Shown here: positions 43,367-51,567 of the stretch, in pieces | Numbering within the stretch: the stretch's first letter is position 1 | Layout: each line of letters begins with the position of its first letter | Assembly: GCA_035463115.1 (NCBI GenBank) | Contig: DATHTO010000149.1 | Coordinates: forward strand, 1 to 64,000 | Source: BPGL01 sp035463115 | GTDB taxonomy: Bacteria > Actinomycetota > UBA4738 > HRBIN12 | Direction: 5' to 3' | Length of the DNA stretch: 64,000 nt | Translations under genes and position numbers: made by a program | Notes under the pieces: model-generated | Seen by the model: only the letters and a program-made list of their open reading frames with translations | What the model was told of the DNA's origin: nothing | The model's database searches: none

Positions 43367-44571
43367 CCGACCGGCGGAACGTACTCCGGGAAGTCCGGTT
43401 GCTCGAGGCACGTGAAGTTCGTGCCGTCCATCTGGATCAGCGCGGCCGGCTTGTTCGCGCGCCGCGTCTCGGGATCCATCTCGACCTGGCCGGAGATGCC
43501 CGTGTAGCTCAGGCTCGCGAGCGCCTCGACGATCGCCGACGGCTCGGCGTCGCCCGCCGACTCGATCGCCGCCGCGACGGCGTTGACCTCGTCGTAGCCG
43601 ATCACGGCGACGTACGAGCTCGGGTCCTCGCCGTAGCGTTCGGCGTAGCTGTCGTAGAAGGCCTGCACGTCCGCGTCGCCCTCGGCCGTGCAGACCGAGT
43701 TCGTGAACGTGAGGCCGTCGATCGCCTTCTCGCCGGCGTCGAGGAGCGCGGCGTCGCCGTTGCCGTCGGCCGAGAGGACCGGCGTCGTCACCCCCGCCTG
43801 TCGGAGCTGCCGGTAGAACACCGCGCTGTCGGGCAGGTACATCGGCGTGTAGATCGCGTCGGGCGCCGGATCGACGTTCGCGATCTTCGTGACGACCGCG
43901 GAGTAGTCGCCCGCGCCGAGCTTGTACTGGTCGGTGCCGACGACGGTTCCGCCGCCGTTCTCGAACGCGTCCTGGAAGAAGATCGGAAGGTCACGCGTGT
44001 ACGGGATCTCGTTCGAGCCCAGGACGTACGCCGTCTGGTAGTCCTGCGACAGCGCGTACTCGGCCATCACGGCCGCCTGGATGTTGTCGCTCATCACGAG
44101 CTGGTACGCGCACTCGCCCATGTCGCCGACGAGGGTGGGCGCGGTTCCGAGGCCCGTGGAGATCGGCACGCCCGCGCCGCAGGCGACCTGGCCCTCGGCG
44201 AGGATGCCGTCGCCGACCGTCCCGATCAGGTACACGGCGCCGTCGTCGATCAGCTGCTGGGTGACCTTCGTCGCCTCGGCGAGGTCGTTCCGCATGTCGA
44301 CCGTCCGCAGCTCCAGCGGGCGACCGAGCACGCCGCCGTCCTCGTTGATCTCGTCGACGGCCATCTGCGCGCCCTCGTCCATCGGGACGTCGTAGTACGC
44401 CCAGTCGGTGGACAGGTCCGCCGGGAACCCGATCACGATCGGGTCGCCGGTCGCTTCACCGCCTCCGCCGCCGCCGCCGGGCGACTGCCCTCCGTCGTCG
44501 CCCTCGTCTGCCGCGCACGCGGCTCCGAGGAGCGACAGAACGAACACGCACGCGAGTGCCCTCCGCAGCAT
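43363..44571 (-). CDS. LivK-type substrate-binding lipoprotein
   Basis: This 402-residue periplasmic-binding-protein-like lipoprotein has the signal LSLLGAACAADE with the acylated Cys at about residue 19, a Gly-rich linker, and a Peripla_BP_6 fold (about 40-395) starting DPIVIGFPADLSTDWAYYDV. The family binds leucine-like amino acids, but also amides, urea and aromatic acids, so the ligand cannot be named. AAGGAGG lies 8 bases before the ATG. It heads the minus-strand operon livK-livF-livH-livMG-M20-decarboxylase, divergent from the RpiR gene. Confidence 0.9.
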   Translation of the reverse strand: MLRRALACVFVLSLLGAACAADEGDDGGQSPGGGGGGGEATGDPIVIGFPADLSTDWAYYDVPMDEGAQMAVDEINEDGGVLGRPLELRTVDMRNDLAEATKVTQQLIDDGAVYLIGTVGDGILAEGQVACGAGVPISTGLGTAPTLVGDMGECAYQLVMSDNIQAAVMAEYALSQDYQTAYVLGSNEIPYTRDLPIFFQDAFENGGGTVVGTDQYKLGAGDYSAVVTKIANVDPAPDAIYTPMYLPDSAVFYRQLRQAGVTTPVLSADGNGDAALLDAGEKAIDGLTFTNSVCTAEGDADVQAFYDSYAERYGEDPSSYVAVIGYDEVNAVAAAIESAGDAEPSAIVEALASLSYTGISGQVEMDPETRRANKPAALIQMDGTNFTCLEQPDFPEYVPPVG

Positions 44572-44668
44572 GCCGGCGACCTCCTTGGGTCGGCTCGTGA
44601 GCGCGGCCTCCCCCCGGCCGCGCGTCGGTCCGCGCATCTGAACGCGCCGTCCCGCGGCCTGTCAAGAC

Positions 44669-44705
44669 AGTTACGGACTTCACGCGATCGGTGCGGTATG
44701 TAACT
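44669..44705. promoter_or_regulatory. inverted repeat, possible RpiR operator
   Basis: AGTTAC (44669-44674) and GTAACT (44700-44705) form a perfect 6-bp inverted repeat between the two divergent transcripts. The right arm overlaps the TATCCT -10 box (44705-44710) that lies 9 bases before the RpiR start. This suits an autoregulatory operator; the arm length is short. Confidence 0.4.
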
Positions 44706-44719
44706 ATCCTTCCCCGCCC

Positions 44720-45625
44720 ATGGCCGCGCCGCGCACCCGAACGACAGAGTCGATCGCGGAGGAGATCCGCGAGCGCCTCCACGAGATGACGCCGTCCGAG
44801 CGGCGGGTCGCACGGACGCTCCTCGCGACCTATCCGAGCGCGGGCCTCCAGAGCATGCCGCAGCTCGCCGACGGAGCGGGCGTCACCGGGCCGACGGTCC
44901 TGCGCTTCGTCCGGAAGGTCGGCTTCGCCGGCTACCCGGATTTCCAGCGCTCGCTGCGCGCGGAGGTGCAGGCGCGGACCGAAGGGCTCCCGACGCTCTA
45001 TCGGACCCGCGGCACGCCGCCGCGCGACGCCGTGGTCCGGTCGATCCACGAGGCGTCCACGAAGGCCCTCGACGCGACGTTCACGTCCTCGACGCTCGAC
45101 GACGACCTCGACGCGGTCGTGAGCCTCGTCTGCGATCCGAGACGCCGCCTGTGGTTCGTCGGCGGCCGGTTCAGCCAGCTCGTGGCGCGGTACCTCGAGG
45201 CGCAGCTCCGCCTGTTGCGGCCGGGATGCGCGATCGTCGACGAGGCGCCGGACCGGCGGATCGTGCACGCGATGGAGATCGGCAAGCGCGACGTGCTCTG
45301 TCTGTTCGACTACCGCCGGTACCAGCAGGACACGGTCGCCGTCGGGCGCGTCGCGGCCGAGCGCGGCGCCGTCATCGTGGTGTTCACCGACCCGTGGCTG
45401 TCGCCGGCGGTCGAGTCGGCGACCCACGTGTTGATCTCGCACGTCGACTCGCCGTCGCCGTTCGACTCGCTCGTCGCCGCGTTCGCGCTCACCGAGCTGA
45501 TCACCGCACGGGTCGTCGACGCGCTCGGGGCGGCGGGGTCGGCGCGGGTCTCCGAGCTCGAGGGCCTGCACGCGCGCGTCGACGGATCGGCGCCCGCTCC
45601 CGCGGGTGCGGGAGGAGGACGATGA
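44720..45625 (+). CDS. MurR/RpiR family transcriptional regulator
   Basis: This 301-residue regulator has an N-terminal RpiR-type HTH (about 15-85, with TPSERRVARTLLATYPSAGL and GVTGPTVLRFVRKVGFAGYP). A C-terminal SIS domain follows (about 125-265, with LWFVGGRFSQLVARYLEAQL) that normally binds a phosphosugar. Members beside Liv and ligase genes sense other metabolites. It overlaps the ligase gene by ATGA (45622-45625) and lies divergent from livK, so it probably controls both operons. TATCCT lies 9 bases before the ATG and no ribosome site is seen (leaderless). Confidence 0.92.
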   Translation: MAAPRTRTTESIAEEIRERLHEMTPSERRVARTLLATYPSAGLQSMPQLADGAGVTGPTVLRFVRKVGFAGYPDFQRSLRAEVQARTEGLPTLYRTRGTPPRDAVVRSIHEASTKALDATFTSSTLDDDLDAVVSLVCDPRRRLWFVGGRFSQLVARYLEAQLRLLRPGCAIVDEAPDRRIVHAMEIGKRDVLCLFDYRRYQQDTVAVGRVAAERGAVIVVFTDPWLSPAVESATHVLISHVDSPSPFDSLVAAFALTELITARVVDALGAAGSARVSELEGLHARVDGSAPAPAGAGGGR

Positions 45626-46986
45626 CGGATCTGCGCGGTTCGGCGGCGGCGGTCGCCGATCGGCTCCGCGACGCGGGCGTCCAGGCGGTGATGCTGCCGT
45701 TCGTCGATCCCTCGATGATCGTGCGGACGAAGGTGATCCCGCTCGAGCGCTTCGAGCACGTGGCCGAACGCGGGGTCGGGCTCTCGACGCTCTTCAACGT
45801 CGCGATGTCGAACGACGCGTTCGCGCTCGCCGACGGTTACATCGACGGCCCGAGCGGCGACCTGCGTCTCGTGCCCGATCCGTCGGCCGCCGTTCCGGTC
45901 GCGGCCATGCCGGGATGGGCGTGGGCGCCGGTCGACCAGTACTCGCAGGACGGGCAACCGTATCCGGGCTGCCCGCGGACGTTCGCGCGTCGGCAAGCGG
46001 AGGCGTTCGCGTCGCGGGGCCTGTCCGTGCGCGTCGCGTTCGAGTTCGAGTTCTCGATCGGGACGCGAGGGGCCGACGGCTCGTTGATCCCCGCGCACGA
46101 GGGTCCGGGGTACAGCGACATCGCGCTCGTCCGGAACCACGACTTCGCGCTGGACCTGCTGGTGACCGCCGAGGCGCAGGGTCTGCAGCTCCAGCAGCTG
46201 CATCCCGAGTACGCCGACGGCCAGTTCGAGATGTCGATCGCGCCCGGCGACCCCGTCGCCGCCGCCGATGCCGCCATGCTGGTCCGGCAGACGGTGCGCG
46301 CCGTCGCGCGCCGACACGGGCTGCTCGCGTCCTTCGCGCCGCAGGTTGGACCCGACACCGGGAACGGGACGCACATGCACGTCAGCGTCTGGGAGGGCGA
46401 CCGGAACCTGCTGTCCGGCGGCGACGGCCCCGCCGGGATGCAGCCGATCGGCGAGCGGGCCGTCGCGGGGATCCTCGGCGAGCTTCCGGCGGTCGTCGCG
46501 GTGACGGTGCCGACATGTCTCGGGTACGAGCGCCTGCAGCCGCACCACTGGTCCGGCGCGATGCAGTGCTGGGGCACCGAGAACCGCGAGGCGGCGCTCC
46601 GGTTCGTCGCCGGCGTGTCCGACGCGACCGCGGGGTCGGCGAACGTCGAGGTGAAGCCGGTCGACGGAACGGCGAACCCGTACCTGGCCGTCGGCGCCGT
46701 GCTCGCGGCCGCCTCCCACGGGATCGAGACCGCGGCGACGCTTCCGCCGTCGACCGTCGAGGATCCGTCGTCGCTCCCGAGCGACGTCGCCCGCGACCGG
46801 GGCGTGCGGCAGTTGCCCGCGTCGCTCGCTGAGTCGACGGAGCGGTTCGCCGCCTCGAGCGTCCTGCGCGAGGCGATGGGCGAGTTCCTGTTCGAGACGT
46901 ACCTCGCGACGCGACGGGGCGAGGTCGAGCAGTACGCCGACGCGGGCGCCGAGGAACTGATCCGGCGGCTGCGCTGGCGCTTCTGA
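45622..46986 (+). CDS. glutamine synthetase family gamma-glutamyl ligase
   Basis: This 454-residue protein has the GS fold. The N-terminal part is MLPFVDPSMIVRTKVIPLER. The metal and substrate residues appear in AFEFEFSIG, NGTHMHVSVWEG, the phosphate-site GTENREAALR, and EVKPVDGTANPYLA. The adenylylation loop Tyr and long C-terminal tail of GlnA are absent. It is therefore a GS-like ligase that joins glutamate to an amine or works on a related acid, like PuuA, GlnA3 or GMAS. It lies between the RpiR regulator and an amidohydrolase. The same pair of folds is fused in fungal FluG. Substrate unknown. Confidence 0.88.
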   Translation: MTDLRGSAAAVADRLRDAGVQAVMLPFVDPSMIVRTKVIPLERFEHVAERGVGLSTLFNVAMSNDAFALADGYIDGPSGDLRLVPDPSAAVPVAAMPGWAWAPVDQYSQDGQPYPGCPRTFARRQAEAFASRGLSVRVAFEFEFSIGTRGADGSLIPAHEGPGYSDIALVRNHDFALDLLVTAEAQGLQLQQLHPEYADGQFEMSIAPGDPVAAADAAMLVRQTVRAVARRHGLLASFAPQVGPDTGNGTHMHVSVWEGDRNLLSGGDGPAGMQPIGERAVAGILGELPAVVAVTVPTCLGYERLQPHHWSGAMQCWGTENREAALRFVAGVSDATAGSANVEVKPVDGTANPYLAVGAVLAAASHGIETAATLPPSTVEDPSSLPSDVARDRGVRQLPASLAESTERFAASSVLREAMGEFLFETYLATRRGEVEQYADAGAEELIRRLRWRF

Positions 46987-47008
46987 CCACCACGCGAGGG
47001 GGAGAGCC

Positions 47009-48181
47009 GTGGCACGGATCGATCTCACGGGCGCCGACGTCATCGACGCGCACAGTCACCCGTTCCGGACGCAGGACCTGCTCGACCGCGAGCCGCGAAC
47101 GTTCGAGACGCGGTGCATGTTCCTCGGCACGGCGCTGCTGTCGTCGGGCCACGCGCACCACGAGGCGGCGGCCTTCGTCGAGGAGCTCACCGAGTCGACG
47201 ATGTTCGGTCTCGCGCTCCGCAGATGGATGGCGAGGCACCTCGGATGCGAGGCGACGAAGGAGGCCGTGGTCGCTGCGCGCGACGCCGCCCTGCGTGCCG
47301 ATCCGCCCGGGTACTGCCGCGGTCTGCTCGACGCCGAGAACGTCGTGGCGGTCGTCGCGGACGAGGGGTACCCGCAGCCGACGATCCCTCGCTCGGAGTT
47401 CGAGGAGGCCCTCGGTGGCGTGACCGTCCACCGCGTCAGCCGCATCGAGCCGTGGATCGTCGAGGCGCGCGAGGAGGCGTCGTTCGACGCGATGGTCCAG
47501 CGGTTCGACGCGATCGGTCGCGAAGCGGCGTCGGACCCGTTGCTGATCGGGTTCAAGACGATCATCGCGTACCGGACGGGCCTCGACATCACGGATCCCT
47601 CGTCGTCGGACGCGTCGGCGGCGTTCGACCGCTGGCGGAACGACGGCTGGACGGAGTCACGGGAGCACGCGAAGCCGGTGCGTGACTTCCTGCTCCGGCG
47701 GGCGTTCGCGATCTGCAAGGAGCACGACCGCGTCTTCCACGTCCACGTCGGCGCCGGCGATCCCGACGTGAACCTCACGCACGCGCGACCGCAGGACGCG
47801 TTCTCGTTCTTCGTCGAGCACCAGGACGTGCGGATCCTGATGATCCACGCCGGCTGGCCGTGGGTGGCAGAGGCGTCGTACGTCGGCACGGTGCTGCCGA
47901 ACGTGTGGATCGACATCTCCGAGCTCGTGCCGTGGGGCTGGGGACAGACCGATTGGTCGCTCGAGATGCTCCTCGGCTCGGTGCCGGTCGAGAAGGTCAT
48001 GCACGGATCCGACGAGTCCTCGGAGCCGGAGATGTTCCCGGTGTCGGCGTGGATGGTGCGCGAGGCGCTCGAGCGCGTCCTCGGAACGTTCGTGGATCGC
48101 GGATACCTCGACACGGGCGCCGCCGAGCGTCTCGGCCGCGGCGTCCTCGCGGACAACGTGCGCAAGCTGCACGGCATCTGA
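47009..48181 (+). CDS. amidohydrolase-2 family hydrolase (FluG N-terminal-like)
   Basis: This 390-residue TIM-barrel metal hydrolase has VIDAHSHPF for the HxH pair, FHVHVGAGDPD, MIHAGWPW and MHGSDESSEPE, which together supply the usual His/His/His/Asp metal set. The family decarboxylates or hydrolyses small organic acids and amides. GTG start, with AGGGGGAG 6 bases ahead and 22 bases after the ligase gene. It is co-transcribed with the RpiR regulator and ligase, suggesting that one enzyme makes a gamma-glutamyl amide and the other processes it. Confidence 0.88.
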   Translation: MARIDLTGADVIDAHSHPFRTQDLLDREPRTFETRCMFLGTALLSSGHAHHEAAAFVEELTESTMFGLALRRWMARHLGCEATKEAVVAARDAALRADPPGYCRGLLDAENVVAVVADEGYPQPTIPRSEFEEALGGVTVHRVSRIEPWIVEAREEASFDAMVQRFDAIGREAASDPLLIGFKTIIAYRTGLDITDPSSSDASAAFDRWRNDGWTESREHAKPVRDFLLRRAFAICKEHDRVFHVHVGAGDPDVNLTHARPQDAFSFFVEHQDVRILMIHAGWPWVAEASYVGTVLPNVWIDISELVPWGWGQTDWSLEMLLGSVPVEKVMHGSDESSEPEMFPVSAWMVREALERVLGTFVDRGYLDTGAAERLGRGVLADNVRKLHGI

Positions 48182-48221
48182 CGCGAGCGCGCGCTGCCGC
48201 GCCGACAGCTCCGAGCTCCGC

Positions 48222-48680
48222 CTAGCGATCGTCGAGGCCGAGCGCGGCCTCGATCTCGTCGAGGTGCTCGCCGCGATGCGACGCGCGGACGGCGTAGATG
48301 GGGCTCTCGGGATCGAACGGGTGCATCCGCTCCCGCGGGAGCGCCGCCACCGCCGCGTCGGTGTTCTCGGCGATCTGGAGAGCGAGATGGACCGATGCCT
48401 CCGGCGCGATCGCGTGGATCAGCGGCCGTGACGCGTCGTTGATCCAGTCGACGTCCTCGGGTTCGGTGTCGGTCGGCGAGAACGGCACGCCGCGCTCGAG
48501 CTTGCCGATCAGCGACAGCACGCGGGCGTCCCAGAACGCGATGTGGCCGAGGACGCCGGCGACGTTCCAGTACTCGTTGACGGACGCGCGGAGCTGCTCC
48601 TCTTCGAGGCGCTCGATCAGTCGCCGCATGCGATCGCGCTCGCGGTCGTTCTCGGCGACGTGATCCACGGTGTCGGCCAC
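48222..48680 (-). CDS. DinB/maleylpyruvate isomerase-N-like protein
   Basis: This 152-residue helical-bundle protein has the His pattern of the DinB superfamily: EYWNVAGVLGHIAFWDARVL and later RASHRGEHLDEIEAALG. Family members use a metal and thiol cofactors such as mycothiol. The reaction is unknown. GTG start; TAGCAT lies 6 bases upstream, so the message is probably leaderless. It ends 40 bases from the amidohydrolase stop, tail to tail. Confidence 0.8.
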   Translation of the reverse strand: MADTVDHVAENDRERDRMRRLIERLEEEQLRASVNEYWNVAGVLGHIAFWDARVLSLIGKLERGVPFSPTDTEPEDVDWINDASRPLIHAIAPEASVHLALQIAENTDAAVAALPRERMHPFDPESPIYAVRASHRGEHLDEIEAALGLDDR

Positions 48681-48689
48681 GAGCCGATG

Positions 48690-48895
48690 CTACTCCGGAC
48701 AGCTCGGCCCGGACGACCGTCGTTCGCGACCAGCGCCCAGCGTGCGTATCCCGTGCCGAGCGCCTGGATCGCCGAGGCGACGGCGGCGCCGAGGAAGATC
48801 CATCCGATCGGGTTCGCCGGTCGCTGCAGGCGATGACCAGGCCGACCGTACCGACGACGAGGGCCATCGAAGCGCCGAGCCCGGTGGCCGAAGTC
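48690..48895 (-). pseudogene. frameshifted remnant of a membrane sensor protein
   Basis: Two adjacent frames together give one familiar sequence. The first reads MALVVGTVGLVIACS from 48869. A shift at about 48825 leads into RPANPIGWIFLGAAVASAIQ, then GTGYARWALVANDG. The phrase RRP(R/A)NPIGWIFL...YA(R)WAL is typical of the N-terminal membrane part of a group of actinobacterial sensor kinases. Both the rest of the helices and the kinase are missing. This is most likely a decayed gene; a real but uncommon short protein is less likely. Confidence 0.55.
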
Positions 48896-48936
48896 GGGGG
48901 GGATCGGGTGAACCGATGGCTGCGGTCGTACCGGGG

Positions 48937-49524
48937 TCAGTACGTCGTCATGCGAGCGACGACGGTGTCGGTGCGTTCCGGGTCGTTCTTCGACGTGATC
49001 GTCACCGGGCAGCGGTAGCTGACGCCTTCGGCGGTCGTCGGGGCGATGATGTTGAGCGTGAGGTACACCCTCTTGTTCCGCTCGAGCGACGACGGGAACG
49101 TGAACGCCGCGGTGCCGTCCTTGAACGCGTCGGTGATCTTCGTATCGGCCGTGCCGAGCCCCTTGATCCTGCCGAGATGCACGTTGTTGACGTTGAAGCG
49201 CTTGTTGCCGCGGCAACCCTTCACGAAGAACGTGTCGCGCTCGGTTCCGTCGTTCTGCAGCGCGAGCCAGAACCGGACCCCTTCGCCGTCCTCCATGCGC
49301 ACCGAGACGCGCTGACGCCGTCCGGTGTCGTTGTAGACGTCCTTCCCGCGCCAGGGGTGGGGCAGCGGGTCGATCGTGCATCCCATCGAGAGCCCGCACA
49401 GCTTGATCCACTGATCGGGGCGATACGGGAGGGGTTCCGCCCGCGCGACGGCCGGCGGCACCACCGCGACCAGCGTCGCGAACAGGGACAACGACGCCAC
49501 GAGGGATCCGAGGGCTCGCTTCAT
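48937..49524 (-). CDS. secreted beta-rich protein of unknown function
   Basis: This 195-residue protein has a signal peptide (1-29, ending ARA-E). The mature part has four cysteines (KLCGLSMGCTI, KGCRGNKR, YRCPVTIT) likely forming two disulfides. It contains beta-sandwich-like segments such as VRFWLALQNDGTERDTFFVK and ERNKRVYLTLNIIAP, a layout like secreted cell-wall-associated CARDB/NEW1-type domains. No catalytic motif is seen. It is monocistronic. Confidence 0.72.
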   Translation of the reverse strand: MKRALGSLVASLSLFATLVAVVPPAVARAEPLPYRPDQWIKLCGLSMGCTIDPLPHPWRGKDVYNDTGRRQRVSVRMEDGEGVRFWLALQNDGTERDTFFVKGCRGNKRFNVNNVHLGRIKGLGTADTKITDAFKDGTAAFTFPSSLERNKRVYLTLNIIAPTTAEGVSYRCPVTITSKNDPERTDTVVARMTTY

Positions 49525-49619
49525 GTCGTCGACGATACCGCCGGAGACGTCACGGACGGCGGAGGTTGGGCGGTCGAGCCATCGGGCAAGACCGCCGACA
49601 TGGCGCGGCGGAGGAACCG

Positions 49620-50261
49620 ATGATCACGAAGGGGCTGCTCGTGCGGCTCGACGTCCGGCGGGAGATGGAGGACGAGGCCGAAGGCGTGCTGCGATCGCTC
49701 GTTCCGATGGTCGCGGACGAACCGGCCACGATCGCCTGGTTCGCCGTGCGGTTCGGGCGGGGGGACCACGGGATCTTCGCCGTGTTCCCCGACGACGCCG
49801 GTCGGGACGCGCACCTGCAGGGACGCGTCACGCAGGAGCTGACGGGTCCGGGCGGCGACCCGTTCGAGACGACGCCGGTGATGCGTGGCTTCGACGTCCT
49901 CGCGAGCAAGCTCCCGGACGGCCCAGCGTCGGCGGGGTCGATCGAGAAGGGCCTCCTCCTGACGATCGACGCGAAGGCGGGAAAGGAGGCCGAGGCCGCC
50001 GACGTCCTGCGCGGCGCCCGGGCGGTCGTCGACGGCGAGCCGGACACCGTCACGTGGTTCGCGATCCGCTTCGACGACGGCCGGTTCGGGATCTTCGACA
50101 CGTTCCCGAACGGCGCCGCACGGTTCGCGCACCTCACCGGCGGGGTCCCGCGCGAGCTCGTGAAGCGCGGGCCGGACCTGCTCGCAGCGTTCCCCGACAT
50201 GCAGATCCTCGACGTGACGGCGACGTCGTTCGCGGCGCCGGGATCGATCCGCACCGGCTGA
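49620..50261 (+). CDS. tandem ABM-domain protein
   Basis: This 213-residue protein has two ABM (antibiotic biosynthesis monooxygenase, ferredoxin-like) domains: about 1-100 (KGLLVRLDVRREMEDEAEGV, WFAVRFGRGDHGIF) and about 107-205 (KGLLLTIDAKAGKEAEAADV, WFAIRFDDGRFGIF). The halves are about 45 percent alike by eye and keep the F(A/D)-x-FP motif, so it arose by internal duplication. One chain can mimic the normal dimer. The catalytic Asn/Trp of known monooxygenases is not obvious, so it may only bind a ligand. CGGAGGAACC precedes the ATG. Confidence 0.85.
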   Translation: MITKGLLVRLDVRREMEDEAEGVLRSLVPMVADEPATIAWFAVRFGRGDHGIFAVFPDDAGRDAHLQGRVTQELTGPGGDPFETTPVMRGFDVLASKLPDGPASAGSIEKGLLLTIDAKAGKEAEAADVLRGARAVVDGEPDTVTWFAIRFDDGRFGIFDTFPNGAARFAHLTGGVPRELVKRGPDLLAAFPDMQILDVTATSFAAPGSIRTG

Positions 50262-50281
50262 GACGGCGGGGCGGTCCCGAC

Positions 50282-51106
50282 ATGCCCGAGGGTCATCTGG
50301 TGCATCGGCACGCGAGCGAGCTGGTGGCGCGGTTCGAGGGGACGTCGATCGAGGCGTCGTCGCCGCAGGGACGGTTCGCCGACGGTGCGGCCGCGATCGA
50401 CGGGTTCGCGATGTCGGGCGCCGAGGCGTACGGCAAGCACCTCTTCGTGCGGTTCGGCGGCGACGATGGCTCGCCGCCGGTGCTCCACGTCCATCTGGGC
50501 CGGTCCGGCCTCTGGTTGTGGGGGAAGCCCGGCACGGTTCCGCGGGGGTCGGTCCGGTTGCGGCTCGCGACGCCGAGCGACACGGCGGACCTGATCGCGC
50601 CGCTGGTGTGCGAGCTCGGCGACCTGGTGCTCCGCGATGACGTGGTCGATCGGCTCGGTCCCGACCCGCTCCGTGCCGACGCCGATCCGGCCGCGGCGCG
50701 GGATGCGATCCGCCGGAGCGCGCAGCCGATCGGCGCGCTCCTGCTCGATCAGTCCGTGATCGCGGGTCTCGGGAACGTGCTGCGCGCCGAGATCCTCAAC
50801 CTCGTCGGGATCCATCCGTCGACGCCGGGCTCCGAGCTCGACGACGCCGACGTCGACGACATCTGGTCGTGCGCGGTCGACGTGATGCGGATCGCCGAAC
50901 GCGAGGGACGGATCATCACCCGACGGCCGGACGGGGTCGACCCGGCCGAGCTCGACGAGATCGACGGTCGCTTCGTGTACGGGCGTGAACGATGCGGACG
51001 ATGCGGAACCCCGCTCGAGCACCTGACGATCGGCGGCCGCGCGATCGCCGCCTGTCCGCGGTGCCAACCGCTCGCACGGCCCGAACGCGCGGGGCGAGGA
51101 CCGTGA
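50282..51106 (+). CDS. Fpg/Nei family DNA glycosylase
   Basis: This 274-residue DNA repair enzyme starts MPEGHLVHRHASELVARFEG, where the mature Pro2 is the Schiff-base nucleophile and Glu3 the acid. The H2TH region reads SVIAGLGNVLRAEILNLVGI. The C-terminal zinc finger has CGRCGTPLEHL...CPRCQ. The PEGH start and short N-terminal domain place it with actinobacterial Nei2/endonuclease VIII-like proteins. It removes oxidised pyrimidines and cuts at abasic sites. The start lies 20 bases past the ABM gene. Confidence 0.93.
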   Translation: MPEGHLVHRHASELVARFEGTSIEASSPQGRFADGAAAIDGFAMSGAEAYGKHLFVRFGGDDGSPPVLHVHLGRSGLWLWGKPGTVPRGSVRLRLATPSDTADLIAPLVCELGDLVLRDDVVDRLGPDPLRADADPAAARDAIRRSAQPIGALLLDQSVIAGLGNVLRAEILNLVGIHPSTPGSELDDADVDDIWSCAVDVMRIAEREGRIITRRPDGVDPAELDEIDGRFVYGRERCGRCGTPLEHLTIGGRAIAACPRCQPLARPERAGRGP

Positions 51107-51160
51107 CGACGCCGACGGGGCCGTGCCGGCCGGCGGGATGCGCCTCGACCGGATGGTTCG

Positions 51161-51400
51161 TCAGCCGGACAGCCGCTGACGCAGCAGCTCCTTGCCCTGT
51201 TCGGCGCCCTTGCGGCTCTCGTGTTGTGCCCGGCGGAAGAACTCCGCCAGCTCGCTGTCGCCCTCGCGTTGGGCGTCCTCGATGTACGTCTCGAGCCGGA
51301 GCACGTTGCTGAGGCAGGCCTCGACGAACCAGATGACGTTGTAATCCTTGTCCGCCGTGCCGGTGACCGACCCGGTCTCGCCGGTGTCCATCGCGCTCAT
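51161..51400 (-). CDS. small helical stress-type protein
   Basis: This 79-residue protein begins MSAMDTGETGSVTGTADKDY and then forms a helical pair (VIWFVEACLSNVLRLETYIE, then GDSELAEFFRRAQHESRKGA). It resembles small actinobacterial proteins of unknown function. AAGGAGG lies 5 bases before the ATG. A strong sigma-B-like promoter lies 29 bases upstream, so it is probably a general-stress gene. Confidence 0.8.
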   Translation of the reverse strand: MSAMDTGETGSVTGTADKDYNVIWFVEACLSNVLRLETYIEDAQREGDSELAEFFRRAQHESRKGAEQGKELLRQRLSG

Positions 51401-51429
51401 GGCGCCTCCTTCCCACGTGGTCTGCGTGC

Positions 51430-51454
51430 CTACCCGCGCCACCGTCGCGGAAAC
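51430..51454 (-). promoter_or_regulatory. sigma-B/F-type promoter of the small helical protein gene
   Basis: On the minus strand GGTTTCC (-35, GTTTCC at 51454-51449), 13 bases, GGGTAG (51435-51430). Same layout as at 17759-17783 and 8879-8902. Confidence 0.55.
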
Positions 51455-51567
51455 CTGCCGACGCTCCGGCGGCGGTGATCCACGGCGGCGAGCGCCCGCC
51501 TTCGGCCGATCGGTCCGACCGACGTGGGGAGACCTAGACTGCCGGACCGGCGACGGAGGGAGCGGCG

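Noticed and set aside
44637..44665. TTGACA-type promoter for livK
   Set aside because: TTGACA is present on the minus strand (44665-44660), but the -10 at the right distance is TTCAGA, too poor to call.
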